Numbered from the stretch's first letter, positions 37,401 to 45,517 are shown. The stretch is 64,000 nucleotides of DNA from an uncultured Chryseobacterium sp. (GCA_913775525.1 CAJYLH010000008.1:1-64000), one strand, 5' to 3'. Notes: generated from the letters alone by a model not told the origin. Numbers and translations: made by a program.

Positions 37401-37862
37401 TTTGCTTTTGTCGGTTTTCGGATGCACACCGTAAACCGTTTTGTCTTTGTCTACCGGCTCGATAAATTCATACCGTCCGTCCTTAATGACCATCGCCTGG
37501 AAATCATTCGGAGCGAGACTGAATCGCAGGTATTTGCTTGGATCATCAATCCCGGCACCTACGTAAGAGCCTAATTGATATTGGTCTGCCAGTTCCTTTA
37601 CGACAACCGGAAAGCTGTACACGGCAAACTTTTCTATTTTCCCATCTAAAGTTGGCAACGATATCGTTACAGCCTTAGCATTTCTGCCGGTTAGCTGTGC
37701 GTTTGCCAATTGAGATTTTAATAAGGAAATGTCCAAAGAGTAATAGCCCCTGATGTCGGAGTTCCCTCTTATTTTTTCTCCTCTGAATGTCGTCGGACTC
37801 CATTGTGCACTGGTAATCGCAAACAGAAAGAGGAAAAAGAAAGAAGTAAAAATTTTCTTCAT
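31413..37862 (-). CDS. giant secreted zinc metalloprotease with FN3/GEVED repeats and T9SS sorting domain
   Basis: A 2149-aa protein. Signal peptide about 1-20 (MKKIFTSFFFLFLFAITSAQ), propeptide-like region to about 190, then a reprolysin-like metalloprotease domain with zinc motif HEMGHQLGANH and Met-turn TIMGYAG near residues 340-380. A PKD/cadherin-like stretch follows. Then come seven FN3 domains (starting near 647, 892, 1141, 1391, 1636, 1727, 1824) interleaved with five GEVED domains (near 741, 986, 1231, 1486, 1917), each ending GE(V/I)EDY. The last ~80 residues (IMIYPNPVSSILNV...YVIDI...KKFIKE) are a type A T9SS sorting domain. It is exported across the outer membrane and degrades proteins outside the cell by inference. 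Tandem paralogue of the next gene. Confidence 0.93.
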   Translation of the reverse strand: MKKIFTSFFFLFLFAITSAQWSPTTFRGEKIRGNSDIRGYYSLDISLLKSQLANAQLTGRNAKAVTISLPTLDGKIEKFAVYSFPVVVKELADQYQLGSYVGAGIDDPSKYLRFSLAPNDFQAMVIKDGRYEFIEPVDKDKTVYGVHPKTDKSKEGFLCSMNEDALSKEEIAKLYQNGKSFANQTTDFAKSSDKKYRTMRLAMSVTGEYTQYFGGTVAGALTAINATLTRCNGVFEKDFALHLNLQNFPGVIYTDPNSDPYSPAAQMGNWNVQLQQTLTANVGNANYDIGHLFGASGGGGNAGCIGCVCIDPASSTATQKGSGYTSPADGIPQGDNFDIDYVAHEMGHQLGANHTFSHGLEGTGVNVEPGSGSTIMGYAGITGANTDVQPHSDPYFHAASIAQVQTNLNNKTCDVETAVNNNPPVIAALPTYTIPKGTAFVLTASATDAENDPMTYTWEEMDNASVTINKNNLGTTATGATFRSIAPSTSPTRYFPKLSSVLAGVLNNSNNGWESVSTVARTTNFRVTVRDNSPIATQQQTQFANQQIVVANDGPFKVTTATVYNNGATNVTWDVVNTNAAPYNAANVKIDYTTDNGLTWNVLSTSTANDGNETLTFGALTVGATVKIRVSAINNVFYAIGNATVAALANCTSAAPTGVTVSAITQTQATVTWSAASGATYIVRYRTVGSTTWTQVNAATNSVILTNLTDGVQYEVQVANVCSGTTGNFSASTTFTTLGLTYCTMQSSSFTDEYISNVTVTPNGASVMSNTSQGSTYTDYSNTPSALVNLVIGSANNTVSVSKFWTGTNYSEAVGVWIDFNRNGVFEASEQVMNSAASTTTPVTATFSVPAGAYNGPATTKMRVALQFSSSPVMCTSFTYGEVEDYAVKLVQPIACSTNAPLNLTVNNITATSAYVMWDPAANATYILQYRQVGTTAWTTVPLTANSYTINNLTEQTQYEVRVAYVCSGITGTYTNPYQFATPAVNYCNITSGNNSNGYISNVMVTPTNSYVMSNTTGANSYTNYSANANNLVTLVRSSTNNTISVSKSWLTTTTSSLAVGAWIDFNRNGIFETSERVLSSTANTTTPITNTFTVPATSYNGPLTLRMRVIVSTSTINDPCVNITNGEIEDYAVKIVDLQPCTSAAPSPITVSNVTAASANVSWLSATGATYILRYRTGTGAWTTINPATNPYTILNLNAQTTYEVQVATICSGTTGAWSTSVNFTTPASTYCNSGTATVTDGYINNITVSGTNTPAMSNNSGPSTYTDYSNDATKTITLARNSTNNTLSVGRTILSSTYSTYAWIDFNGDGIFNNNPSTTAGGERIMNLGYSSTTPVTATFNVPANAYTGGNKVKMRVIVYYLTPTDACSPLTSNGEVEDYQVKFVDIQPCTTAPPTGIVMSNIAATTATVSWISSTGATYLVRWRTTNPVGTWNVSPTPINGNSYNIPNLTEQTAYEVQVATICGGTQGAWSSSVPFTTTPITYCNMTGTGTTDFISNVTVTPVNLGIPAMTNTSVQTNYISYTTPSTLVTLDIGSTGNKLSVAKGWSGATQSDAVSAWIDFNRNGVFEASEQIMASAASTTTPVTALFNVPATAYSGPLTTTMRVVLKRSSAPVMCQVATNGEVEDYTVRLRPCSTATPGAPTFTVTHNTATVTWTGATNNVTYLVQYRVSGTTAWTNVYASTLIGNIPLTITGLTPATTYDVQISAVCSNTAGTPTAIKTFTTRCDPTPPNVTISNVTATTAVVTWAPVAASSSYVLRYRVVGSTQWIDVTAIPTTPGNTYTLTNLSPYTTYEVQVANKCNGETTVNPYSNPKVFTTERTCELPPPGLTITNLTPTTATVVWDPFPGATYILRYRKVGIPSWTTVAVSTNTYTIQGLTELTKYEMQVANVCSGTPGTYTPPYFFTTPTVIYCQMTSSGSTGAYISKVTVTPNGKNQMENASAASNYTDYTGVPTKFIELIQGSTNNQISIDKNLAGGAKAGVAVWIDFNRNGYFDIDERILVSGANTDTTVSGTFTVPSDAFISLTDYKYVVMRVAMQKDGIPVNCTSFATGEVEDYTVRISKLPVPNPLDQTQIMIYPNPVSSILNVKNISKKANYKIYSAAGQLISNGIILNNKIDVSKLINGVYVIDIDDNGTTAQKKFIKE

Positions 37863-37889
37863 AACTTTCTCAATATTATATTAATCGTA

Positions 37890-37897
37890 CAAATCTA
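37890..37897 (-). promoter_or_regulatory. promoter -7 box of the 2149-aa metalloprotease gene
   Basis: The minus strand reads TAGATTTG (TAnnTTTG), 28 nt upstream of the start. Confidence 0.55.
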
Positions 37898-37981
37898 ATC
37901 ATTTTTTATTATTATCACATGAGTTCAAGTATTTTTTTTATATAAAACTAATGATAACGTATTTTCCATTCAAAATAAAAA

Positions 37982-38003
37982 ATCCCCGGTTAAAACCGGG
38001 GAT
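37982..38003 (-). terminator. rho-independent terminator of the 992-aa metalloprotease gene
   Basis: ATCCCCGGT / ACCGGGGAT stem followed on the minus strand by TTTTTTATTTTG. It separates the two protease genes into independent units. Confidence 0.9.
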
Positions 38004-38023
38004 CCGTTACCTTAATGAAGGAT

Positions 38024-41002
38024 TTATTTTTTAATGAACTTAGATTTGAAAAGATCCTTGTCCATATCTTGAATTGAAATTATATATCCGCCTTTAATCA
38101 GCTCAGCAACATTAATTTTTCCACCATTAATGGTTCCTTGTTGGATGAGTTGTCCTGCAACACTATATATTTTAAAGGTAGCTTTATCTGAAACCTTAGT
38201 TACATTGAGTACATCAGAAGCAGGATTAGGATAAATGTTGATTCCATTATTTACACTTACTTCAGATGTTGCAAGCGTACTGGCTACTACTACATTATAA
38301 TCTTCAGCTTCACCATAACCAATTGTACCACAGCCGGCATAGGTCGTGCCTAGAGATGCTCCCGTTTGAGATTGTCCACCATAATATAGGATAACCCTCA
38401 TTCTCAGCGGCTGATTGGTAATGGTTGTAGAAGGAACAGTAAATGTCCCTGTAATTGGTCCTGTAGGAAGGTTTACCGGGTAATTAAATATTCTTTCTGA
38501 AGCCTCAAATACGCCGTTTTTGTTGTAATCAATGAAAACTGCAGCAGTATCATAATCCGCATTTGCTATAGTCATTGAGAATGTACACGTGCTATTCGCA
38601 GTAAGATTCGGTTGAAGGGCAGTATTGGCTGTATAATCCGAATAGGCAGATGGTCCTGATGAATTGGTCATCAGCACTGCTCCCGTACTGCTGGTCAAAG
38701 TTACATTAGAGATATATTCATACTGTGGTGCACTGTTAGTAACAGCAACGGTACAGTAGGTCGGGTTAAGGGTTGAGAAAACAGTACTCGCCGAAAAAGC
38801 GCCCTGAGTTCCACAAACAGAAGCGACCTGCACTTCATATGATGCATTAGAAATGATATTGGTAATATTTACGGTTGTAGCAGTTGAGGTAGTCTGCTGC
38901 CATGTGGTATCTGAAGTTCTCTTATATCGGATGACATAAGAAGTTGCTCCGCTCACAGGTGCCCAGTTAACGGTTCCTCCGGTATTGGTTATGTTATCAA
39001 CATACACTCCGGTAACTGCATTTCCACAACCTACCTGAGTGGTCACCATTACTTTTTTTACTGCATAAAATACATTTCCGATGGAGGAAACTCTTACTAC
39101 TACAAACTGTCCGTTTAACGAAGCCGGCATATTAATGCTTTCTGTTCCGTCATTGGCAGTAGTGGCAGTGATGGTCGTCCAGTTCACACCATTATCTGTT
39201 GAATAATCGAGTTTAACATTGGCGGAATTGTAAGGTGCGGCACTGGTATTGGCGACATCCCATGTTAAGGTACTGCTTGCGTTTGAATATAAATAGTTAC
39301 CTGAGCTTATTTTGAAAGGCCCATCCCCGCCCACGGTAATATTCTGCTCTGCGAACTGGGTCTGTTGCTGTGTGGATGTAGGATTGTTATCTCTTACAGT
39401 TACAGCAAACTTCATATTTCTAGCAACCTGAGGAACTGACTCCCAGGTATTCAGGGAATTATTTAAAACACCTGCTATGACAGAAGATAATTTAGGAAAA
39501 TATCTTGTTGGATTGGTTGATGGCGTTATTGACCTGAACGCGGCTCCATATGTTGTCGTCCCGATATTATTTTTATTAATGGTCTGTGCATTGGTAAGGC
39601 CACTGTCCATCTGTTCCCATGTATAGGTAAGCGGGTCATTTTCAGCATCTGTGGCAGAAGCTGTTAATACAAATGCAGTTCCTTTTGGAATTGTGTATGA
39701 CGGCAATGCTGCAATTACAGGGGGATTATTCGTGATGGTTGTTTCAACATCACAGCTCTTAACATTCAGATTATTCTGAACCTGGGTGATGCTTGCCTTA
39801 TGAAAATAGGCATCAGAATTTGCCTGGACATCTGTATTGGCTCCTGTAATACCGGCATATCCCATAATAGTAGATCCTGATCCCGGCTCAACATTTACCC
39901 CGGATCCTTCAATTGCATGAGAAAATGTGTGATTTGCTCCTAACTGATGCCCCAGTTCATGGGCAACATAATCAATATCAAATGTATCTCCCTGAGGGAT
40001 TGCGTTTGCAGGAGAGGTATACCCTGATCCTTTACCTTTAGGCACAGCTGTAGAAGGGTTTATACAAACACATCCGATGCAGCCTGCATTTCCTCCGCCT
40101 CCGGAAGCACCAAATAAATGTCCAATGTCATAATTGGCATTTCCAACCAAACTTGTCAGCGTATTTTGCAATTCCAGGTTCCAGGCTCCTGCAGCTCCTG
40201 TATCTGCATCAGAATATGGATCTGAAGCAGCATCCGTAAAGATGATATTGGTATAATTCTGTAAATTAAGGTGCAGCGCAAAATCTTTCTCGAAAACCCC
40301 ATTTACTCTTGTCATTGTGGCGTTAATTGCTGCTAAAGCACCTGCAACGGTACCTCCGTGAAAAGTTGTATATTCACCGGTAACAGACATAACCAGGCGC
40401 ATGGTCCTGTACTTCTTATCGGACATTTTGGAAAAGTCGGTCGGCTGGTTACTGAAAGATTGGCCCTTTTGAAGAAGCTCTTCTATCTGCTCTTTTGCAG
40501 CAGGGCTTTCATCTGTACTACAGATAAAGCTTTTTCCCCCGGTAGGTTTTGATTTAGCATGAACTTCGTAAATTGTTTTGTCAGCATTAGACGGTTCAAT
40601 AAATTCATATTCACCTCCCCTGATGATCATAGACTGAAGATCATTTGGCGATACTGAAAATCGTAAGAACTTTGCAGGGTCATCGATACCGACTCCTACG
40701 TAAGATCCCAGGTGATATTGATCCGCCAATTCTTTTACTACAACAGGAAAACTGTAGACTGCAAAACGCTCCATTTTCCCTCGCATTGTTGGCAATGAGA
40801 TTTCAACAGCTTTTGCATTGGGCCCCGTTTCCTGAGCACGCTCAAGTTGCGACCTAATCATGTTAAGATCCAACTTGTAATAAACATTGTTTGCAAGAGA
40901 AACCTCTGAGGCATTTCTCTTAGCCGTAGCTGTAGGCGTCCACTGAGCAAGCGCACTACTTCCTATGAAGCTACACAATAAACCAGTAATAAGTTTTTTC
41001 AT
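38024..41002 (-). CDS. secreted zinc metalloprotease with FN3, GEVED and T9SS sorting domain
   Basis: A 992-aa short-form paralogue of the 2149-aa protein just downstream. Signal peptide 1-19 (MKKLITGLLCSFIGSSALAQ), the same prodomain (AVYSFPVVVKELADQYHLGS region), and zinc motif HELGHQLGANH with Met-turn TIMGYAG near residues 338-375. One FN3 domain (about 657-745), one GEVED domain ending GEAEDYNV (about 747-905) and a T9SS type A tail (INIYPNPASDVLNV...KFIKK) complete it. The N-terminal ~640 residues are highly similar in the two proteins, so the pair arose by gene duplication followed by repeat expansion or contraction. It has its own promoter and terminator. Confidence 0.93.
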   Translation of the reverse strand: MKKLITGLLCSFIGSSALAQWTPTATAKRNASEVSLANNVYYKLDLNMIRSQLERAQETGPNAKAVEISLPTMRGKMERFAVYSFPVVVKELADQYHLGSYVGVGIDDPAKFLRFSVSPNDLQSMIIRGGEYEFIEPSNADKTIYEVHAKSKPTGGKSFICSTDESPAAKEQIEELLQKGQSFSNQPTDFSKMSDKKYRTMRLVMSVTGEYTTFHGGTVAGALAAINATMTRVNGVFEKDFALHLNLQNYTNIIFTDAASDPYSDADTGAAGAWNLELQNTLTSLVGNANYDIGHLFGASGGGGNAGCIGCVCINPSTAVPKGKGSGYTSPANAIPQGDTFDIDYVAHELGHQLGANHTFSHAIEGSGVNVEPGSGSTIMGYAGITGANTDVQANSDAYFHKASITQVQNNLNVKSCDVETTITNNPPVIAALPSYTIPKGTAFVLTASATDAENDPLTYTWEQMDSGLTNAQTINKNNIGTTTYGAAFRSITPSTNPTRYFPKLSSVIAGVLNNSLNTWESVPQVARNMKFAVTVRDNNPTSTQQQTQFAEQNITVGGDGPFKISSGNYLYSNASSTLTWDVANTSAAPYNSANVKLDYSTDNGVNWTTITATTANDGTESINMPASLNGQFVVVRVSSIGNVFYAVKKVMVTTQVGCGNAVTGVYVDNITNTGGTVNWAPVSGATSYVIRYKRTSDTTWQQTTSTATTVNITNIISNASYEVQVASVCGTQGAFSASTVFSTLNPTYCTVAVTNSAPQYEYISNVTLTSSTGAVLMTNSSGPSAYSDYTANTALQPNLTANSTCTFSMTIANADYDTAAVFIDYNKNGVFEASERIFNYPVNLPTGPITGTFTVPSTTITNQPLRMRVILYYGGQSQTGASLGTTYAGCGTIGYGEAEDYNVVVASTLATSEVSVNNGINIYPNPASDVLNVTKVSDKATFKIYSVAGQLIQQGTINGGKINVAELIKGGYIISIQDMDKDLFKSKFIKK

Positions 41003-41042
41003 TTAAATTTTTATGAATTATTTATGAATTGTTTGATAACTC

Positions 41043-41050
41043 CAAATATA
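41043..41050 (-). promoter_or_regulatory. promoter -7 box of the 992-aa metalloprotease gene
   Basis: The minus strand reads TATATTTG, 41 nt upstream of the start at 41002. The rest of the gap to 41297 is AT-rich with nothing else recognised. Confidence 0.6.
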
Positions 41051-41297
41051 AAAATTTATGATCCGTTATCAATAATAAAATAAGATATATTATGTTAAAT
41101 TTTAAATTATACTTAAAATAATAACAGATATATTTGATCTGCATCAAACAATTACAACAAATAATAGCTAAAACTTATCACTTTTCGTGTAAAGATCGGA
41201 AAAGCATTTTCATAGAAAAACCAGATTATGATCACATAATTTCAAAAGAAGCTGTATTTAGCCGGAAAACTGATATCAGCATAATTTACAATGGCCT

Positions 41298-41969
41298 TTA
41301 AAACTTATACGCAATATTCCAGGCAAATCCCATGGTAAATTTAGAGGAGCTTTTCCCGAAACCCGGAACGATCATCGGCTGGATATCATCCTGTTTGGTC
41401 GTATAAGCAAGGTATTTAGGCTGAAGGTTGACGTCGATATAAAAGTTGGATTCAAATAGCTGTACTCTTCCGCCTAAAACGCCTTCCAGCCAGAATGAGG
41501 ACTGGGTTGAAGAAGGGAAAGCTATGGAAGAATTGCTGCCTCCAAACCCTCTTACCGGTACGGCCATGTATTCCTGGGTATAGAAAGACCCGGCGAGCTT
41601 TCCTCCGGCATAAAATCCGTTGAAAGGGTTCTCACTATCCTTAGCCAGCATGTAAAATGCACCCAACTTAACGAACGGACCACTGGCTTTACCGTCGTAG
41701 CTGTTCTTCTTATAGACATTGGATTCAAAACCGGCTTCAGCAACGGCATGAATGTCTCCTTTCACCCGTGATGAAATAAACCCCTGATACACTTTCCGGT
41801 CTGAAAAGAAAGAAACGCCGGCATTCAGAAGATCAAAGCCCACCATGAAATTAGGTTCATATTTCCATTTTGCCTTTTCTGTTTTTACAGTATCGGTCTG
41901 TTTATTTTGCGACAGGCAAAACAAACTCAGGGTACTAAAAAAGAAGGTAAAGATTAGTTTTGTCTTCAT
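41298..41969 (-). CDS. outer-membrane beta-barrel-like protein, DUF6048-type
   Basis: A 223-aa exported protein. The N-terminal signal segment (LIFTFFFSTLSLFCLS) is followed by alternating amphipathic strands (PNFMVGFDLLNAGVSF, GFYAGGKLAGSFY, SNFYIDVNLQPKYL) and ends with aromatic MGFAWNIAYKF, a typical outer-membrane barrel C-terminus. It overlaps the upstream DUF6452 lipoprotein gene by 35 bp, and rlmD follows upstream; this trio is, to my knowledge, conserved in Flavobacteriia and supports the DUF6048 label. Function unknown. Confidence 0.75.
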   Translation of the reverse strand: MKTKLIFTFFFSTLSLFCLSQNKQTDTVKTEKAKWKYEPNFMVGFDLLNAGVSFFSDRKVYQGFISSRVKGDIHAVAEAGFESNVYKKNSYDGKASGPFVKLGAFYMLAKDSENPFNGFYAGGKLAGSFYTQEYMAVPVRGFGGSNSSIAFPSSTQSSFWLEGVLGGRVQLFESNFYIDVNLQPKYLAYTTKQDDIQPMIVPGFGKSSSKFTMGFAWNIAYKF

Positions 41970-42411
41970 TCTCTATAAAATTTTGACCGGCTTCAAGCTT
42001 CACTACCGGATTGGTATTGGTTAATTGTGCGTCCAGGTTTTCGTAGTTCTTTTTGATTCCGCAGCCGGGCGATACATAAGTGGACTTGGTGGTATAGCTT
42101 ACCCTCACTCTGGATTCTGCCCCTTTATCTGATAACCTGAAATAGACATCGGTATACGGAGCATCATCAACCCTCAGAGGAATCAGACGGGAATTGATGT
42201 TAGTCTGTTTTCCCAGCTGTACTTTACCCGATCCGTAATCAACCGCTACATACAGCGAATCCAGTGTTCTTGGCAGACCTGAACTTTCTCTTTTAAAGGA
42301 TACTTTCATTCTTGGAGTACCCTCCCCGCTTTCACAGATATCATCATCCCCGCCACAGGAAAAAACCAGGCCGAGGATAAGGGTCAACAGAAAAATTTTA
42401 AGGTATTTCAT
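41935..42411 (-). CDS. DUF6452 family lipoprotein
   Basis: A 158-aa lipoprotein. The lipobox is LVFSC with C19, followed by GGDDDICESGEGTPR. The mature part has the YVAVDYGSGKVQLG and SPGCGIKKNYENL segments of the DUF6452 family, one conserved Cys late in the chain. It overlaps the downstream barrel-like gene by 35 bp, pointing to joint expression at the cell envelope. No known biochemical role. Confidence 0.82.
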   Translation of the reverse strand: MKYLKIFLLTLILGLVFSCGGDDDICESGEGTPRMKVSFKRESSGLPRTLDSLYVAVDYGSGKVQLGKQTNINSRLIPLRVDDAPYTDVYFRLSDKGAESRVRVSYTTKSTYVSPGCGIKKNYENLDAQLTNTNPVVKLEAGQNFIENEDKTNLYLLF

Positions 42412-42441
42412 AAGTATAGGATGGGTTCAAATTTACATCTG

Positions 42442-43854
42442 TTATTTTTTGATCAGCAAGGCTATATTCTCCACATGATGGGTTTGCGGGAACATATCTA
42501 CCGGTAAAATTTTTACTACGGTATACTGTTCTTTCATCAGGGCAAGATCCCTTGCCTGCGTTGCGGAATTACAGCTTACATAAACTATTTTATCCGGTGA
42601 AAGCTTTAATATCTGTTCCACCACCTTCTGGTGCATACCGTCTCTCGGCGGATCCGTAATCAGGACATCCGCTTTCGGGTGGGAAGCAAGGAATTCATCA
42701 TTGAAAACATCTTTCATGTCTCCGCAATAGAATGTACAGTTGGTAAGGCCATTCAGCTCTGCGTGCTCAACGGCTGCATCAATCGCTTCCTGCACGGATT
42801 CTATTCCGATCACCTGCCTGGCTTTTCTGGCCACATATTGGGCAATGGTTCCCGTCCCGGTGTAAAGGTCATAGACCACTTCATCCCCTTTCAGGTCTGC
42901 AAAATCCAAAGTTTTACGGTAGAGTTCAAGGGCTTGTTTGTAATTGGTCTGAAAGAAAGATTTCGGCCCGATCTTAAACCTGAGACCATCCATCTCTTCC
43001 ATTAAGAACCCTTCCCCGTGGTATATATGGATGTCAAGATCATAAATGGAATCATTGGGTTTTGGATTGATGGCATACACCAGGGTTTTGATCTGAGGGA
43101 AAGTTTCCAGCAGGAATTCAAAAAGTTTTTCCCTGTTTTCCTTTTCTTCCCTGTACAGTTGGAAAAGCACCATCCATTCCCCGGCAGAGTTCTGCCTCAT
43201 CATCAGGGTACGAAGGAAGCCTTCGTGGTTCCTCACATCAAAGAAATCCAGACCGTTATTGCTGGCATATTCCCTTACAGCCAATCGGATGGTGTTGGAA
43301 GGATCTTCCTGAAGAAAACACTCCTTCAGGTCCAGGATTTTGCTCCACATCCCGGGGATATGAAAACCAAGTGCATCCCGGCTGCCGAAATTCTCTTCAG
43401 AGCTGATCTCATACTGGGTAAGCCATCTCGCATTGGAAAAGGAGAATTCCATTTTATTCCTGTAATAATATTCTTCTGCAGAACCGAGGATAGGAACGGT
43501 TTCAAAATCATCGATCCCCCCGATTCTCTTAATGTTGTTGTATACTTCCTCCTGCTTGAAGTCCAGCTGCTTTTCATAGCTCATGTTCTGCCATTTGCAG
43601 CCCCCGCAAACGCCAAAGTGGATGCATTTCGGATCTACCCTGTACGGAGACTTCTCCAGAATATCCACAGCTTCAGCTTCATAATATTTGGATTTTGATT
43701 TTTTCACTCTTGCATTAACCACATCTCCCGGGATTGCGCCGGATACCAATACGGTTTTTCCGTCTTCCGTCTTTCCTATGGCTACTCCTTTTGCGCCTGC
43801 ATTCAAAAGCTTTATATTTTCGAGGATAATATTCCTGTTTTTCTTCTTTTTCAT
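42442..43854 (-). CDS. rlmD: 23S rRNA (uracil-5)-methyltransferase RlmD-type
   Basis: A 470-aa SAM-dependent RNA methyltransferase of the TrmA/RlmD family, which makes m5U in 23S rRNA. The N-terminal TRAM domain covers about 10-65. Fe-S cysteines appear in CIHFGVCGGCKWQ (about 78-90). The SAM site is YDLYTGTGTIAQYVA, and the catalytic nucleophile Cys lies in KIVYVSCNSATQARDL near residue 425. The RlmD-versus-other position specificity is inferred from family naming. Confidence 0.92.
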   Translation of the reverse strand: MKKKKNRNIILENIKLLNAGAKGVAIGKTEDGKTVLVSGAIPGDVVNARVKKSKSKYYEAEAVDILEKSPYRVDPKCIHFGVCGGCKWQNMSYEKQLDFKQEEVYNNIKRIGGIDDFETVPILGSAEEYYYRNKMEFSFSNARWLTQYEISSEENFGSRDALGFHIPGMWSKILDLKECFLQEDPSNTIRLAVREYASNNGLDFFDVRNHEGFLRTLMMRQNSAGEWMVLFQLYREEKENREKLFEFLLETFPQIKTLVYAINPKPNDSIYDLDIHIYHGEGFLMEEMDGLRFKIGPKSFFQTNYKQALELYRKTLDFADLKGDEVVYDLYTGTGTIAQYVARKARQVIGIESVQEAIDAAVEHAELNGLTNCTFYCGDMKDVFNDEFLASHPKADVLITDPPRDGMHQKVVEQILKLSPDKIVYVSCNSATQARDLALMKEQYTVVKILPVDMFPQTHHVENIALLIKK

Positions 43855-43894
43855 TCTGATCTATATAACGATGAAACCTTCCGGTTTCGCATTG

Positions 43895-43902
43895 CAAAAA
43901 TA
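43895..43902 (-). promoter_or_regulatory. promoter -7 box of rlmD
   Basis: The minus strand reads TATTTTTG, 41 nt upstream of the start at 43854. Confidence 0.55.
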
Positions 43903-43910
43903 CAATAAAA

Positions 43911-43936
43911 AAAACCTTATCCGTAGACAAGGTTTT
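43911..43936 (-). terminator. rho-independent terminator of the thioredoxin-fold lipoprotein gene
   Basis: AAAACCTT / AAGGTTTT stem followed on the minus strand by TTTTTTTTATTG, 20 bp after the stop at 43956. Confidence 0.75.
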
Positions 43937-43955
43937 TAATCTGTTTCTAAATTGA

Positions 43956-45491
43956 TTATTTTGTCTGGGCAGGCTGAGGATTGGCCTGTTGTGGAGCCCC
44001 CTGCTGTGCAGCAGCTTCATTTCCTACCTGCAGCTGTACTCTCGGGTCTACCCTCGGTGCGCTCAGTCCGGTAAGTTTATCCAATAGGGTTACCAACTCC
44101 TGCTCACCTAAGTTAACATACGGTTTACTGGCAATCTTGCCGTCTTTGTCTACAATAACAAACGATGGCAACCTGAATCCGTAAATACCGTATTTTTTAG
44201 CGATGTCTGAATTCAGTCCGCCTTCAGCATAGACATTCACCCCGTTGATTCCTTTTAAAAGAGCATTGCTGGTTTTTACAAACTGGTCTTTGCTGTCGTC
44301 CATATTCACGAATACGAAATTCATTTTAGATTTGTAAAAGTTAACCACCTCTTTCAGCACAGGTACTGTTCCTTCTGCAATATATGGGTTCCATGAAGCA
44401 TAGAACATCATCAGGTACGGCTTCCCTTTGTTTTCAGAAAGGCTGTATGTTTTTCCGTCCTGCTTTACCAGTGAAGCATCAGGAGCTGGCTCTCCAACCT
44501 TAATACCTTTCATTGCCAACTGAAGTCTGCTGAGATCCTGCTTCAGCCCTGAATCTTTAATGTCTTCATCAATAATCTTTCTTACTTTCGCTAATGACTT
44601 ATCAGTAAGCATTGGATTCTGAAGATCCGACTGTGTCATCACAAAGGCAAGAAGGTAATCTTTGGTTGCCTGTGGAATATCTTTTTTGTCTTTCAGGAAC
44701 TGGCTGAACAATTCAGAAGTCGTAACATCCGTTTTTCCTTTGGCTTTAGCTTCAGCATATTTCTGGAAGTCCGGGCTCATTTTAGTCAGCAGATAGCTTC
44801 TGTATGCCGGGCTTTCTTTGATCATGTCGTCTTTGTTGGCCTGAAGTTTATCCTCATAATCCGTGAATGCCTTGGTTACTTTGAAAGAAGGATTCCCCAT
44901 TTGCTTATGACTCATTTCATATTGCGTCATGATGGTTAGCAAAGTACTGGCGATATCATTTTTCTTCCATTCAACCACGCCGTTATCCGGATTGAATTTC
45001 TTCACATTCTCATCGATGTTTTTGTTGATATCTGTTTCTACCTTCTGGATGCCTTTCAGGAAGGTTTTCTCGTCCTTCATCATCAGGTCATTCATATTGA
45101 TGGTCTGGGCATAGGTCCCCAGGTATTTTTGAGTCGCCGTGAAAAAGTCATTGTTCTTTTTAGCGTCTCCGGTTACCACATATTCGGTAGGGAAAGTCAT
45201 CCCGTTACCTGAAATATTAAGGGTCTCCCCTCCTTTAAGGTAAATTACGTTTTGTTTGCCTCCGTAGGAAATCACATACATTCCGCTTTTAGGCGCTTCA
45301 AAACTTCCCGAGAAATTCCCGTTCTTATCCACTCCCATATTCACTGCAGGCAGCATGGAAATATTGGTAGGATCTATGAGTTCAATTCTCTCCAATGGAG
45401 ATCCGCCGGTAATCTTTCCTTTTACTTCAACTTTTTTAGAGCAAGACATCACAAACACTGCGATGATAAACAATAAAAGATATTTTTTCAT
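43956..45491 (-). CDS. TlpA-like thioredoxin-fold lipoprotein lacking the CXXC motif
   Basis: A 511-aa lipoprotein from the Met at 45491 (MKKYLLLFIIAVFVMSC). A Met at 45536 is upstream of the promoter box and is rejected. The N-terminal DUF4369-like domain (about 20-125) precedes a helical middle and a C-terminal thioredoxin-like domain (about 350-490) with GEPAPDASLVKQDGKTYSLS and YLMMFYASWNPYIAEGTVPV. Where redox-active relatives carry W-C-x-x-C, this protein has WNPYIAE, so it cannot act as a classical thiol reductase. The tail is Gln/Ala/Pro-rich. An envelope scaffold or binding role is inferred. Confidence 0.85.
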   Translation of the reverse strand: MKKYLLLFIIAVFVMSCSKKVEVKGKITGGSPLERIELIDPTNISMLPAVNMGVDKNGNFSGSFEAPKSGMYVISYGGKQNVIYLKGGETLNISGNGMTFPTEYVVTGDAKKNNDFFTATQKYLGTYAQTINMNDLMMKDEKTFLKGIQKVETDINKNIDENVKKFNPDNGVVEWKKNDIASTLLTIMTQYEMSHKQMGNPSFKVTKAFTDYEDKLQANKDDMIKESPAYRSYLLTKMSPDFQKYAEAKAKGKTDVTTSELFSQFLKDKKDIPQATKDYLLAFVMTQSDLQNPMLTDKSLAKVRKIIDEDIKDSGLKQDLSRLQLAMKGIKVGEPAPDASLVKQDGKTYSLSENKGKPYLMMFYASWNPYIAEGTVPVLKEVVNFYKSKMNFVFVNMDDSKDQFVKTSNALLKGINGVNVYAEGGLNSDIAKKYGIYGFRLPSFVIVDKDGKIASKPYVNLGEQELVTLLDKLTGLSAPRVDPRVQLQVGNEAAAQQGAPQQANPQPAQTK

Positions 45492-45509
45492 TTCAATTTT
45501 ATAATTAGG

Positions 45510-45517
45510 CAAAAATA
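45510..45517 (-). promoter_or_regulatory. promoter -7 box of the thioredoxin-fold lipoprotein gene
   Basis: The minus strand reads TATTTTTG, 19 nt upstream of the ATG at 45491. It supports that start over the one at 45536. Confidence 0.6.

Noticed and set aside
31413-41002. Repeated DNA within the metalloprotease genes considered as CRISPR or satellite
   Set aside because: The periodicity follows FN3 and GEVED protein domains of ~90-150 residues, in frame and divergent, not direct DNA repeats with spacers.
43018-43698. 226-codon plus-strand frame opposite rlmD
   Set aside because: RlmD motifs on the minus strand are unambiguous; the antisense frame is a composition shadow.
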